DNA of 64,000 nucleotides from NCBI RefSeq assembly GCF_003206045.1, contig NZ_PZJM01000003.1:214301-278300 (forward strand), written 5' to 3'. Positions 8,907 through 18,300 of the stretch are shown piece by piece. The notes under the pieces are model-generated. The model made no database searches. It saw only the letters and a list, made by a program, of their open reading frames with translations, and was not told where the DNA came from. Made by a program: the position numbers and the translations under genes. The number at the start of each line of letters is the position of its first letter. Within the stretch, counting starts at the first letter, position 1. This stretch comes from Salinicola lusitanus. Its GTDB lineage: Bacteria; Pseudomonadota; Gammaproteobacteria; Pseudomonadales; Halomonadaceae.

Positions 8907-9536
8907 TCAGCGCCGCCAGACGACACAGAGGTTGTTCGCCGGCAATTCGTGAACGGCGTCGCGCTTCAGGCCGCTGTCCCCGGCCAACCGCTCGACCGCG
9001 TCGAGATCACGAATCCCCCAGCGTGGGTCACGCGCCCGCAGCTCGTCATCGAACGCCGCATTGCTGGGCGCAGTATGCTCGCCATGGCGCCGAAAAGGGC
9101 CATAGACTATCAGCGCGCCGCCCGCGGGAAGCTGGCGCCCGGCTGCGGCGAACAGCGCCTCGCTGGCCGCCCAGGGCGAGATATGCAGCAGGTTGATACA
9201 GACCATGGCCGCAAGATCCGGCAACACCGGCCAGTGCCCAGTGACGTCCAGGCGAACCGGCGCCGCCAGGTTATCCAGTGCCTCGCTCTCCCGCCAGGCA
9301 GCGATCGAGGCCAGCGCGGTCTCGCTGGAATCCGTCGGCTGCCAGCACAGCGGCGCCAGGTGACGGGCAAAATAGACCGCGTGCTCGCCACTGCCGCTGG
9401 CAATCTCCAGCACCCGCCCCGCGCTCGGCAGTGCCGAGCGCAGGACCGCGAGAATCGGCTCGCGATTGCGCCGGGCGGCGGGGCTGGAGAGACGCCGGTC
9501 GTTTTCCCTCTGGTCCAGGCTATCCATGCTGTTCAT
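8907..9536 (-). CDS. DUF938 family SAM-dependent methyltransferase-like protein
   Basis: 209-residue class I methyltransferase-like protein. It begins with a DUF938-type region (DRRLSSPAARRNREPILAVL), then the SAM-binding loop VLEIASGSGEHAVYFARHL, and later NLLHISPWAASEALF and GALIVYGPFRRHGEHTAPSN, all typical of DUF938. The substrate is unknown. ATG 9536 is preferred because GGGGGG lies just upstream; an ATG at 9551 overlaps the stop of the esterase gene and could also be used. The two genes form a tight pair transcribed leftward. Confidence 0.85.
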   Translation of the reverse strand: MNSMDSLDQRENDRRLSSPAARRNREPILAVLRSALPSAGRVLEIASGSGEHAVYFARHLAPLCWQPTDSSETALASIAAWRESEALDNLAAPVRLDVTGHWPVLPDLAAMVCINLLHISPWAASEALFAAAGRQLPAGGALIVYGPFRRHGEHTAPSNAAFDDELRARDPRWGIRDLDAVERLAGDSGLKRDAVHELPANNLCVVWRR

Positions 9537-9547
9537 GACGCCCCCCG

Positions 9548-10213
9548 TCATCGAAATGTGGCGACCAGCCAGTCGGCGATGTCGCGCGCCTGCTCGGGGC
9601 ATAGGCTGTGCCCCATTTCGTAGGTGCGGTAGTTGACCGGGTAACCGAGCGACTCGACCTTCTCGGCGCCCTCGCGCCCCAGGGATTCGGGGACGACCGG
9701 ATCGGCCGAGCCGTGGTGCACTTCGATGGGCAGGTGGCGGTTGGCGTCTGCCAGATCGATGCTGTCGGCGGTGGCGAAGTAGGTCGACAGCGCCAGCAAC
9801 CCGGCCATCGGTCGGGCGCAGGAAAGCGCCGCCTCGTAGGCTACCGCGCCCCCCTGCGAGAAGCCGGCGATCACGATTCGCCGACTGTCGATCCCGTCGG
9901 CGACCTGGTCCTCGACCAGTCCGTGGACCCGCTCGGCGGAAGCCCGCAGTTGCTCCACATCGACCCGGCGGCCGAGATTCATCTCGAGAATGTCGTACCA
10001 TGCCGACATCGTCATTCCGCCGTTGACCGTCACCGGCAGTTGCGGGGCATGGGGCAGCACGAAACGCACGGCCAGCGACTCCGGCAACGCCAGCGCCGGC
10101 ACCAGCGGCTCGAAGTCATGACCATCGGCCCCCAACCCGTGAAGCAGAATGACACAGGCATCGGCCTTTTTTCCGTTCGATGGTTCAATGATCAACTCGC
10201 GCGCAGCTGTCAT
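9548..10213 (-). CDS. Carboxylesterase/phospholipase family alpha/beta hydrolase
   Basis: 221-residue serine hydrolase of the acyl-protein thioesterase/EstB type (Abhydrolase_2). The oxyanion region is VILLHGLGADGHDFEPL; the nucleophile is in GFSQGG (Ser119), the acid in GSADPVVP (Asp171) and the histidine in MGHSLCPE (His202). It likely hydrolyses short-chain esters; the natural substrate is unknown. It has no signal peptide, so it is probably cytosolic. It is immediately followed by the DUF938 gene. Confidence 0.92.
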   Translation of the reverse strand: MTAARELIIEPSNGKKADACVILLHGLGADGHDFEPLVPALALPESLAVRFVLPHAPQLPVTVNGGMTMSAWYDILEMNLGRRVDVEQLRASAERVHGLVEDQVADGIDSRRIVIAGFSQGGAVAYEAALSCARPMAGLLALSTYFATADSIDLADANRHLPIEVHHGSADPVVPESLGREGAEKVESLGYPVNYRTYEMGHSLCPEQARDIADWLVATFR

Positions 10214-10400
10214 GTTGGATCGTCCTCGTCGCCTGGTTGGCCCGGTTAGGGTTCGAAATTCTGACCACTCAGTTTAACGTGCCATCCGAAACCTTGCGCG
10301 CTGCGTAGGTTGATGAACGGATTCGCTTCACGCCCACCCGACGAACGCAGGTCACAGCCATGCCGACCCCGAATCGCCCGACCCGACTCAAGGACGAGCC

Positions 10401-12080
10401 ATGACGTTCTCTCTTCCCCAGGCGCCTCGCTGGCACCTGGTGCTGGCCCTCTCGTTGCTCAACGTCCTGCTGCTGACACCGGAACTCCCTTGGGCGGGGT
10501 TTCCACCGCGACACTGGATCGCGCTCGAGGCACCGCTCATCGTCGGTCTGCTCGCCCTGCTGCCCCCCTCGCGCTGGCGGCGCTGGCTATCCGGACTGGT
10601 CGTCCTGTTCGCGCTGGCGATCGTCTTCGGTGCCGCCGGCGACGCCCTGACACAGACCATGCAGGGTCGATCGCTGAATCTCTACACCGACATCAAGCTG
10701 ATCCCCATCCTGATCGAGCTGATCGTCACCAATCTCGGCCTGCCACTGGCCGTCGCAGGCTTGTCGGCCGCCGGCCTCGTTGCATTCGCCACCGGCCTCT
10801 TGCTGGCGCGCCTGCTGCGCGGCTTCCACGCCCGCAATACGCCACGCGCGCTGGCGCTGCTGCTGATACTGACAGGCTGTATCGGCCTGGCGGTCGTCAA
10901 CGCCGTATCCATGGGCAACGCTCCGGCCGGAATTGCCAGGCTCGGCCATCCCGCTGCCAGCTTCGTCATGTTCGAATGGCAGCGAGCCCAGGAGACACGC
11001 CAGGCGATGGCGACGTTCGGACGCCAGCTGTACGACGACGGCCACGCCTATGCGACGCCCGACGGCCAGGCGCTCCCCGGCTTGGCCAACACCGATGTCA
11101 TTCTGGGCTTCATCGAGTCCTACGGCGTCGCGGCCATCGAGCGGGAACCGTTCAAGGCCGAGCTTCGCCCACGCCTGGAGACGATAGAGCATCAACTCGG
11201 CGCCGCCGGCCTGTCGGTCGTCACCGGGCGCGTCACCGCCGCCACGCTCGGCGGCCAGTCCTGGCTCAATCACGCCACTTTCGCCAGTGGCCTGCCGGTC
11301 ACCTCTCAACTGCGGTTCGAGCTGATGATCAACAGCCCCCATTCGACCCTGATCGACGATTTCAAGGCGACCGGGCACACCACCATCGCCATCATGCCGG
11401 GCATCATCCGGGATTGGCCCGAAGGTGACCTCTACGGCTACGACGAAATCCACACCGCCGAGAGCATGGGCTATCAAGGCCCCTCGATGGGCTGGGCCAG
11501 CATGCCGGACCAGTTCACCTGGCAGCGGGTCGAGGATTATGCGCTGTCACGCCACCAAGGGCCGAGCTTTACCGAACTGGCGACGCTATCCAGCCACGCC
11601 CCGTGGTCGCCGGTCATCGACGTGATCGAGGATTGGTCGACGGTCGGCGACGGCCGGGTTTTCGATCGCTGGAGAGGCGCGGGCGACGACTACGCCTCGC
11701 TGTGGCAGGACACCGAGGCGATGCGCCGGAACTACGCTCCGGCCATCGACTACTCGCTGCAGGCAGCCACCGGCTTCGCCCGGCGCTACCTGGGCGGGAA
11801 CCTGCACGGCGGCGATCATGCCCTGATGATGATCCTCGGCGACCACCAGGCCGCACCGGCCATCATCGGCGGCAGCCCCGGCAAGGATGTACCGATGCAT
11901 GTGATCAGCGACGATCCGGCGCTGCTACGGGGATTCCTCGATAACGGCTTTCGGCCCGGCATGTTCCCGCCCGGGCCGGAAACCGCGATTCCCATGGCGG
12001 GAGTGCGGGATCTACTGCATCGGATCTACGGCGATGTCACTCCTGGTGAGACGTCGCCGACTTCAGGTTCCGGCTCTTGA
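10401..12080 (+). CDS. Inner-membrane sulfatase-fold (LtaS/phosphoethanolamine transferase-like) protein
   Basis: 559-residue protein with four to five N-terminal membrane segments (residues about 10-170) and a C-terminal alkaline-phosphatase-superfamily domain expected in the periplasm. Metal-site features are visible: the acidic ligand in ILGFIESYG (Glu239), a nucleophile region GGQSWLNHATFASGL (Ser287 or Thr293), SSHAPW (His399) and GDHQAAP (Asp481, His482). The family transfers phospho-headgroups or hydrolyses phosphate or sulfate esters; the substrate here is unknown. The start follows a weak GA-rich stretch. Its last 44 bp overlap the tail of the convergent terC gene. Confidence 0.82.
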   Translation: MTFSLPQAPRWHLVLALSLLNVLLLTPELPWAGFPPRHWIALEAPLIVGLLALLPPSRWRRWLSGLVVLFALAIVFGAAGDALTQTMQGRSLNLYTDIKLIPILIELIVTNLGLPLAVAGLSAAGLVAFATGLLLARLLRGFHARNTPRALALLLILTGCIGLAVVNAVSMGNAPAGIARLGHPAASFVMFEWQRAQETRQAMATFGRQLYDDGHAYATPDGQALPGLANTDVILGFIESYGVAAIEREPFKAELRPRLETIEHQLGAAGLSVVTGRVTAATLGGQSWLNHATFASGLPVTSQLRFELMINSPHSTLIDDFKATGHTTIAIMPGIIRDWPEGDLYGYDEIHTAESMGYQGPSMGWASMPDQFTWQRVEDYALSRHQGPSFTELATLSSHAPWSPVIDVIEDWSTVGDGRVFDRWRGAGDDYASLWQDTEAMRRNYAPAIDYSLQAATGFARRYLGGNLHGGDHALMMILGDHQAAPAIIGGSPGKDVPMHVISDDPALLRGFLDNGFRPGMFPPGPETAIPMAGVRDLLHRIYGDVTPGETSPTSGSGS

Positions 12081-13038
12081 TCAGACTGGCGACGGTGGTG
12101 ACGACCAGGGTGCCGAGAATGATCGACATGGAGAGCCAGATCGGGATTTCCGGCACCAGATGCAGCGGCTGGCCATCGTTGATGAACGGCAGGCTGTTGG
12201 TATGCATCGCCTCGATGATCAGCTTGACCCCGATGAAGGCCAGGATGAACGACAGCCCCAGGCTGAGATAGACCAGTCGGGTCAGCAGGCCGCCGAGCAG
12301 GAAGTAGAGCTGGAGCAGACCGAGCAGCGCGAAGGCGTTGGTGGTAAAGACGATATAGGGCTCCTTGGTCAGCCCGTAGATCGCCGGAATCGAGTCCAGT
12401 GCGAACAGCACGTCGGTCATCCCCAACGCCACCACCACCATGAACAGCGGGGTCACCAGACGCTTGCCGTTCTTGACCGTCAGCAGGCGATCGCGGTCGA
12501 ACTCGTCGGTGGCCGGTAGACGCTGCTGGATCCAGCGTACGATGGCATTGGGTTCGTACTCCTCGTTCTCGTCATGACCGCCCGCGCCCTCACGCACCAG
12601 CTGAATCGCCGTGTAGAGCAGGAAAAATCCGAAAAGATAGAAAACCCAGCTGAACTGCGCGATGGCAGCGGCACCCACCGCGATGAAGATACCGCGCAGG
12701 ATCAGCGCAATCACGATGCCGATCAACAGCGCCTTCTGCTGGTAGGCGCGCGGTACCGCGAACTTGGACATGATGATCAGGAAGACGAACAGGTTATCGA
12801 CCGACAGACTCTTCTCGGTGATGAAACCCGCAAAATACTCGGCGCCATGCTGCGCGCCCCAGACCCACCATAGACCGCCACCGAAGATTATCGCCAGTGC
12901 GATGAAGAAGACCGACCACCAGGCCGCTTCCTTGAAGGTGGGATCGTGAGGCTTACGCACATGGGCGTAGAAATCGAAGATGAAGAGTGCGGCGATGCCG
13001 GCGACAGTCGCCAGCCAGACCCAAACGGGTACGTGCAT
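12037..13038 (-). CDS. terC: TerC/Alx family integral membrane protein (probable manganese handling)
   Basis: 333-residue multi-pass protein of the TerC family, with about seven to nine membrane segments. The conserved acidic membrane motifs are present: SLSVDNLFVFLIIMSKFAVP and ALGMTDVLFALDSIPAIYGL. The charged loop GAGGHDENEEYEP between them is typical. Members such as Alx and MeeF/MeeY are linked to Mn(2+) export or metalation of secreted enzymes. GGAGG at 13046-13050 lies 7 nt before the ATG. The leader carries a probable yybP-ykoY riboswitch, so expression is expected to rise with manganese. Confidence 0.93.
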   Translation of the reverse strand: MHVPVWVWLATVAGIAALFIFDFYAHVRKPHDPTFKEAAWWSVFFIALAIIFGGGLWWVWGAQHGAEYFAGFITEKSLSVDNLFVFLIIMSKFAVPRAYQQKALLIGIVIALILRGIFIAVGAAAIAQFSWVFYLFGFFLLYTAIQLVREGAGGHDENEEYEPNAIVRWIQQRLPATDEFDRDRLLTVKNGKRLVTPLFMVVVALGMTDVLFALDSIPAIYGLTKEPYIVFTTNAFALLGLLQLYFLLGGLLTRLVYLSLGLSFILAFIGVKLIIEAMHTNSLPFINDGQPLHLVPEIPIWLSMSIILGTLVVTTVASLIKSRNLKSATSHQE

Positions 13039-13070
13039 AGAGGAACCTCCGGTAGACGGTGAACGTCACC

Positions 13071-13202
13071 GAAAGTCTCTCCCGCTGCCTGCGGCTACGT
13101 AAGCGGCCGTGGCAACCGATGATTCCGGGGCAATGTGGCCCGTGCTGACGAAATCATCGACCGGCGGCGCCTGACGCGCCGGCGGCGGAATACTCCCCTT
13201 CC
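13071..13202 (-). ncRNA. Probable yybP-ykoY manganese riboswitch in the terC leader
   Basis: Read on the minus strand, the leader begins GGAAGGGGAGTA (13202-13191), the diagnostic 5' loop of this class, and ends GAGAGACTTTC (13081-13071), like the closing GAGAGACCUUU of the E. coli alx element. GAAGG (13201-13197) pairs with CTTTC (13075-13071) with one G-U pair as the basal stem. Between them lie a GC-rich hairpin (GGCGC/GCGCC) and an 8-bp CGATGATT/AATCATCG stem. A GGTGA/TCACC hairpin (13070-13058) follows, next to the GGAGG ribosome site, and is a likely expression platform. The position directly before a TerC gene fits known members. Confidence 0.75.
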
Positions 13203-13213
13203 GTGCTGAGCGC

Positions 13214-13242
13214 ATTGTGTCTGCAAGCAGCGGACGACACAA
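13214..13242 (-). promoter_or_regulatory. Predicted promoter of terC and its riboswitch
   Basis: On the minus strand, TTGTGT (13242-13237) and CACAAT (13219-13214) are separated by 17 bp. Transcription would start near 13207, just before the riboswitch basal stem. Matches to consensus are only moderate. Confidence 0.5.
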
Positions 13243-13281
13243 GCCCGTCGACGTCGATTCCTGTCGAAAATCGCGTCAAGC

Positions 13282-13599
13282 TCAGGGGGTAGACGAAGTA
13301 CTGTCGGACGAGCGTTCGTACTGAAGCGTTCCCTTCATCAGCTCCGCCCGTGATGACGCTTTTCCGGGATCGCCGTCGTCCACGTCGTCACCGGATCGCG
13401 TCTCTTCGCCACTCATCTCGTACTGCGCGGAGGCGCCCTGGTTCTGCCCCTCCCGGGTGTCGGCTTGCATCTCCGGGTTTCGATGGGCGTCATCGGATGG
13501 CGGTGAATCATCAGATTGCGCCATGGCGACGCCGCTAGAACCGACGCCACCAAGGACACAGAGGATGGCGAGACGACCCGCCAATGAAGATAGCCGCAT
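13282..13599 (-). CDS. Small secreted acidic, low-complexity protein
   Basis: 105-residue protein with a clear signal peptide (MRLSSLAGRLAILCVLGG, cleavage expected near GVAMAQ at about residue 27). The mature part is short, polar and rich in Asp, Glu, Ser and Gln, consistent with a disordered periplasmic protein of a salt-adapted organism. ATG 13599 has AGGAG 7 nt upstream; the frame is open further up without another good start. I do not recognise a family. It lies upstream of terC on the same strand but terC appears to have its own promoter. Confidence 0.7.
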   Translation of the reverse strand: MRLSSLAGRLAILCVLGGVGSSGVAMAQSDDSPPSDDAHRNPEMQADTREGQNQGASAQYEMSGEETRSGDDVDDGDPGKASSRAELMKGTLQYERSSDSTSSTP

Positions 13600-13714
13600 G
13601 ACTGACTCCTTGCGTCGAATGAAGACGTTCCCTGGTGGGAGCGGGGAAGCTTCCCGCTTCCTCGCGCCTATCGGTATAGGAGGTATCGCGCCACACGGCA
13701 AACGGGCGGACGGA

Positions 13715-14581
13715 TCATCCCGCCAATACCACGGTTCTCCCGGCGTGCAGGAAGACGCGCTTCTGCAGGTGATAGCGCACCGCCCGCGCCAGGGTCAGAC
13801 ACTCGATGTCGCGTCCGCGCGCCACCAGATCCTCGGGGTAGTGAGCGTGGTCGACCGCCTCGACGCCCTGGGCGATGATCGGGCCCTCGTCGAGATCGTC
13901 GTTGATGTAGTGGGCGGTGGCGCCGACCAGCTTCACGCCCTTCTCGTAGGCCTGGTGGTAGGGTTTGGCACCCTTGAAGCCGGGCAGCAGCGAGTGGTGG
14001 ATATTGATCGCGCGGCCGGCGAAGTGGTGGCACAGCTCGGGGGACAGCACCTGCATGTAGCGCGCCAGGATCACCAGCTCCGCCCCGCTCTCCTCGACCA
14101 CCCGGCGCACCTCGGCCTCCTGCTCCGCCTTGGTCTCCGGGGTGATCGGCAGATGGTGATAGGGCAGCCCGTGCCACGCCGCCAACGGCTCCAGATCCGG
14201 ATGGTTGGAGACGATGGCACGCACGTCGATCGCCAACTGCCCGGTGCGATAGCGATAGAGCAGATCGTTGAGGCAGTGGTCGGTCTTGGAGACCATGATC
14301 ACCACCGGCAGGCGATAGTCCGGCGGAGTCAGCTCGAACTGCATGTCGAACGCCGATGCCCGCGCGGTGAACAGCTCGCGGAAGTCGTCGCCATGGAAGT
14401 CGGCCTGCTCCGGCAGAAAAGCCGCGCGGATAAAGAACTGCCCGCCACGGTAGTCGTCGAAGGAGTGCAGCTCGGTGATATAGCAGCCCTGCTCCTTGAG
14501 GAAGCGGGTCACCACGTCCACCGTGCCCAGCCGACTGGGGCACTGGGCGGACAGAATCCAGCTATTGTTTTCAGAGTGCAT
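13715..14581 (-). CDS. purU: Formyltetrahydrofolate deformylase PurU
   Basis: 288-residue enzyme that hydrolyses 10-formyl-THF to formate and THF, restoring THF when one-carbon units from methyl-group oxidation build up. An N-terminal ACT domain (residues about 5-80) precedes the formyltransferase-fold domain with NIHHSLLPGFKGAKPYH and GATAHYINDDLDEGPIIAQ, which carry the catalytic Asn, His and Asp. It is the last gene of the soxBDAG run, 49 bp after soxG, where it handles C1 units released by sarcosine oxidase. Confidence 0.96.
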   Translation of the reverse strand: MHSENNSWILSAQCPSRLGTVDVVTRFLKEQGCYITELHSFDDYRGGQFFIRAAFLPEQADFHGDDFRELFTARASAFDMQFELTPPDYRLPVVIMVSKTDHCLNDLLYRYRTGQLAIDVRAIVSNHPDLEPLAAWHGLPYHHLPITPETKAEQEAEVRRVVEESGAELVILARYMQVLSPELCHHFAGRAINIHHSLLPGFKGAKPYHQAYEKGVKLVGATAHYINDDLDEGPIIAQGVEAVDHAHYPEDLVARGRDIECLTLARAVRYHLQKRVFLHAGRTVVLAG

Positions 14582-14601
14582 GTTGGCTCCCGCCAGGCCT
14601 G

Positions 14602-14621
14602 GCCCCCGCCATGGCGGGGGC
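14602..14621. other. GC-rich hairpin between soxG and purU
   Basis: GCCCCCGCC and GGCGGGGGC form a perfect 9-bp dyad around AT. There is no T-tract on either strand, so it may shape mRNA stability or reduce read-through into purU rather than end transcription. Confidence 0.5.
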
Positions 14622-14630
14622 TATCGATGG

Positions 14631-15311
14631 TCAGGGCGACGCGGATGCCACGCGCAGCCCGTACTCGCGTCCGGCATCCCGCAGCCAGCGCACGCAGTAG
14701 TCGGCGAAGCTGCGCCGTATCACCAGCTCGAAGCGTTCTTCGCTGGGACGCCGCAGCACCACGCTGGTCTTGGCGAAGACGGTGCCTACCGCCTTGCCCA
14801 CCGGCAGCCCATGCTCGTGGACATCGTAGGTGACCGACTTCATCAGCAGCTCACGCGCCTTCTCGCCGGAGAGCTCCAGCAGGGTCTGGCCGCCGCCGAC
14901 GTTGACGATGGCGAAGTGGGCATCCCCCAGCCGCGCACGCAGCCGATTCTCCAGCTCGAACTCCTCGCCGGCGGGCACGATCACCAGCCACTCGTCCGGC
15001 GAGACCCACTGCACCGAACGGCTACCCTCGGCGTCGAGCACCAGCCCCAGCGGCTTGCCCGGCAGGCTCACGCCGAGTTCGGCGCGCACCGCCTCGTCGA
15101 GAGTGATGGCCCCACCGCGCAGTACCAGATGACCGAGGAATGGCCGTTCGACCACCCGGATCTGCTCGGCGGCGCCCCCCTCCTCGGTGACGTGCCCCTG
15201 CACTCGGCTCCACTGCAGCGGCGATTCGGGGGTGACGCCGGCGTCGGCACCCGGATGCGTATCGAAAGTGGCAGCGTTGCCGACACTGGCTTCGGAATGG
15301 GCTTCAGACAT
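14631..15311 (-). CDS. soxG: Sarcosine oxidase gamma subunit
   Basis: 226-residue gamma subunit of heterotetrameric sarcosine oxidase, related to part of the GcvT fold. Conserved parts include QWVSPDEWLVIVPAGEE, NVGGGQTLLELSGEKARELL and VRWLRDAGREYG. The N-terminal 45 residues are variable and low in complexity. Its start overlaps the end of soxA by 8 bp, which supports translational coupling within soxBDAG. Confidence 0.94.
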   Translation of the reverse strand: MSEAHSEASVGNAATFDTHPGADAGVTPESPLQWSRVQGHVTEEGGAAEQIRVVERPFLGHLVLRGGAITLDEAVRAELGVSLPGKPLGLVLDAEGSRSVQWVSPDEWLVIVPAGEEFELENRLRARLGDAHFAIVNVGGGQTLLELSGEKARELLMKSVTYDVHEHGLPVGKAVGTVFAKTSVVLRRPSEERFELVIRRSFADYCVRWLRDAGREYGLRVASASP

Positions 15312-18300
15312 TCTGGCGCTCTCCCTTGGGATCGATGAAGACGGTACTCACGACTTCGGCCTGGTGGACAGTGCCGTCGGACATCGGCAGATAGACGGTC
15401 TCGCCCATCCGGTTGCGTCCGCCCTTGAGCACCGCCAGCGCGAAGCCGCTCTCCAGTACCGGGCTGTAGTAGCTCGAGGTGACGTGACCCATCATGGTCA
15501 TGGGGATCTTCTGCTCGGGGTCGAGCACGATCTGCGCCCCCTCCTCGAGGACCACCTTGGGGTCCTTGGGCTTGAGCCCCACCAGCTGCTTGCGATCCTC
15601 GCGGGCGGTGTCCGGACGCGTCAGCGCGCGCTGGCCGATCCACGAGAACGGTTTGTCGTAACCCACCGCCCAGTGCATGCCCAGATCCTCCGGGGTCACC
15701 GAGCCGTCGGTGTCCTGACCGACGATGATCAGCCCCTTCTCGGCACGCAGCACGTGCATGGTCTCGGTGCCGTAGGGCGTGAGGTCGTACTTCTCGCCAT
15801 GGGCGAAGAGCGCCTTCCACACGTGCATGGCGTAGTTGGCCTGGACGTTGATCTCGAACGCCAGCTCGCCGGTGAAGGAGATGCGGAACACCCGCGCGGG
15901 GACGCCGGCGACCTTGCCCTCCTTCCAGTCCATGAACTTGAACTGCTCACGGTCGAGGTCGATATCGGTCACTTCCGACATCAGCTTGCGCGCGTCCGGA
16001 CCGGTCACGGTCATGGTCGCCCAGTGGTCGGTGACCGAATTGAAGTAGACCTGCAGTTCCGGCCACTCGGTCTGATGCCACAGCTCCAGCCACTCCAGCA
16101 CGCCGGCGGCGCCGCCGGTGGTGGTGGTCATCAGGAAGTGGTTTTCAGCCAGGCAACTGGTGGTACCGTCGTCCATCAGCATGCCGTCGTCTTTGCACAT
16201 CAGCCCGTAGCGCACGCGCCCCGGTGCCAGCTTGGCCCACTTGTTGGTGTAGACCCGGCCCAGGAACTCACGCGCATCCGGCCCCTGGATGTCGATCTTG
16301 CCCAGGGTCGAGGCGTCGAGGATACCCACGCCGCGGCGCACCGCGAGGCACTCGCGCGCCACTGCCTCGTGCATCGTCTCCCGCTTGCCGTTGACCCGGC
16401 GCGGGAAGTACCAGGGGCGCTTCCACTGGCCGACATCCTCGAACTCGGCGCCGTGCTCCACGTGCCACTGGTGCAGCGCGGTATAGCGCTCGGGATCGAA
16501 CAGATCGCGGCAGTGGCGGCCGACGATGGCACCGAAGCTGACCGGGGTGTAGTTGGGACGGAAGACCGTGGTCCCCACCTCGGGAATCGAGCGATTGAGG
16601 CAGCGCGCGGCGATCGCCATCCCGTTGATGTTACCCAGCTTGCCCTGGTCGGTGCCGAAGCCCAGCGCGGTGTAGCGTTTGACGTGCTCGATCGACTCGA
16701 AGCCCTCGCGGGTCGCCAACTCCACGGCGGCTGCGGTGACATCGTTCTGCAGATCGACGAACTGCTTGGGCGCGCGCAGCGGCGGCTTCTCGTGGGGGAT
16801 CTGATAGAGCGCGCTGGTCGGCGACTCGTGGCGCACCTCGACCTCGGGGACGGCCATCGCCGCGGCCTCCTCGAAGCCCGCCGCACGCGCTGCTTCAGCA
16901 CCGACATCGGCGCCGTCGGTGAGCGTCTCGCCAAGGGCATAGACGCCATGAACGCCGCCGGCAAAATGCATGCCCTTGACCTCGCCGGGTACGAAGCCGA
17001 GCAGGTCGTCGCGCCACTGCGGGCGCTTGCCGGTGTGCGAGGCCAGGTGGACCACCGGGCTGTAGCCGCCGGAGCTGGCGATGGTATCGCACTCGAGTGT
17101 CTCGACCTTGCCGGTCACCACGAAGCGCTCGGTGTCGATCGCCACCACCTTGGCCCCGCTGACGCGCTGGCTGCCGGTGGCTTCCATCACGGCGCTGCCG
17201 GTGATGACGCGGATACCGGCATCGCGGGCCTGCTCGACCAGATCGCCGTCCGGCTTGGCGCGCGAGTCGACCACCGCGACCACCTCACGGCCAGCCTCCT
17301 GCCAGTCCAGCGCCGCGCGGTAGGCGTGATCGTTGTTGGTGGAGATCACCAGGCGCTGCCCCGGCACCACCCCATAGCGGCGGATATAGACAGAGATCGC
17401 CCCCGCCACCAGGTTGCCGGGCACATCGTTGTTGGCGTAGACCAGCGGGCGCTCATGGCTGCCGCTGGCCAGTACCACGCGGCCGGCACGCACCCGGTGC
17501 AGCCGTGCACGCACTTCACCTTCGCGACCGGCGCCCGCGGCGGTATCGGCGAGGTGCTCGGTCCGCCGCTCGTGCAGGGTGACGAAGTTGTGGTCGTGAT
17601 AGCCGTTGGCGGTGGTCCGCGGCAGCAGCGTGACGTTAGCCAGACCGGCGAGTTCGGCGACAACCTGTTCGGCCCAGGCGCTGGCCGGGGCGCCGTCGAT
17701 CGATTCACGGCTGTCGAGCAGCGAACCGCCCATCTCCTCCTGCTCGTCGCACAGGATCACCCGCGCGCCGGCACGCGCGGCGGAGAGCGCGGCGGCAAGC
17801 CCGGCCGGGCCGGCGCCGATCACCAGCACGTCGCAGTGCTGATTGAGATGATCGTAGATGTCCGGATCGGCTTCGGTGGGCGCGCGGCCGAGACCGGCGC
17901 CCTTGCGGATGAACTTCTCGTAGGTCATCCACATCGAGGCCGGGGCCATGAACGTCTTGTAGTAGAACCCCGGCGGCATGAAGCTGCCACCCAGCTTACC
18001 GACCCAGCTCATCACGTCGCGCTGCACGCTGGGCCAGCCGTTGGTGCCCCGCGCCACCAGACCGTCATACAGCGCCTGTTGGGTAGCGCGAACGTTGGGC
18101 ACCTGGGCGGCCTCGCTGGCGCCGAGCTGAACGATGGCGTTGGGCTCTTCCGGCCCGGCGGCGGCGATTCCGCGCGGCCGCGAATACTTGAAGCTGCGGT
18201 TGACGACATCCACCCCGTTGGCCAGCAGCGCGGAAGCCAGGGTGTCCCCGGCAAAGCCCACGTATTGCTGACCGTTGAAGGTGAACGACAGCCGCCGCGA

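Noticed and set aside
9537..10001. N-terminal extension of the DUF938 gene
   Set aside because: It overlaps the esterase gene in another frame, and a G-rich ribosome site supports the start at 9536.
10248..10262. GGTTCGAAATTC resembling a tRNA T-arm
   Set aside because: No acceptor stem, anticodon arm or CCA-proximal pairing is found around it.
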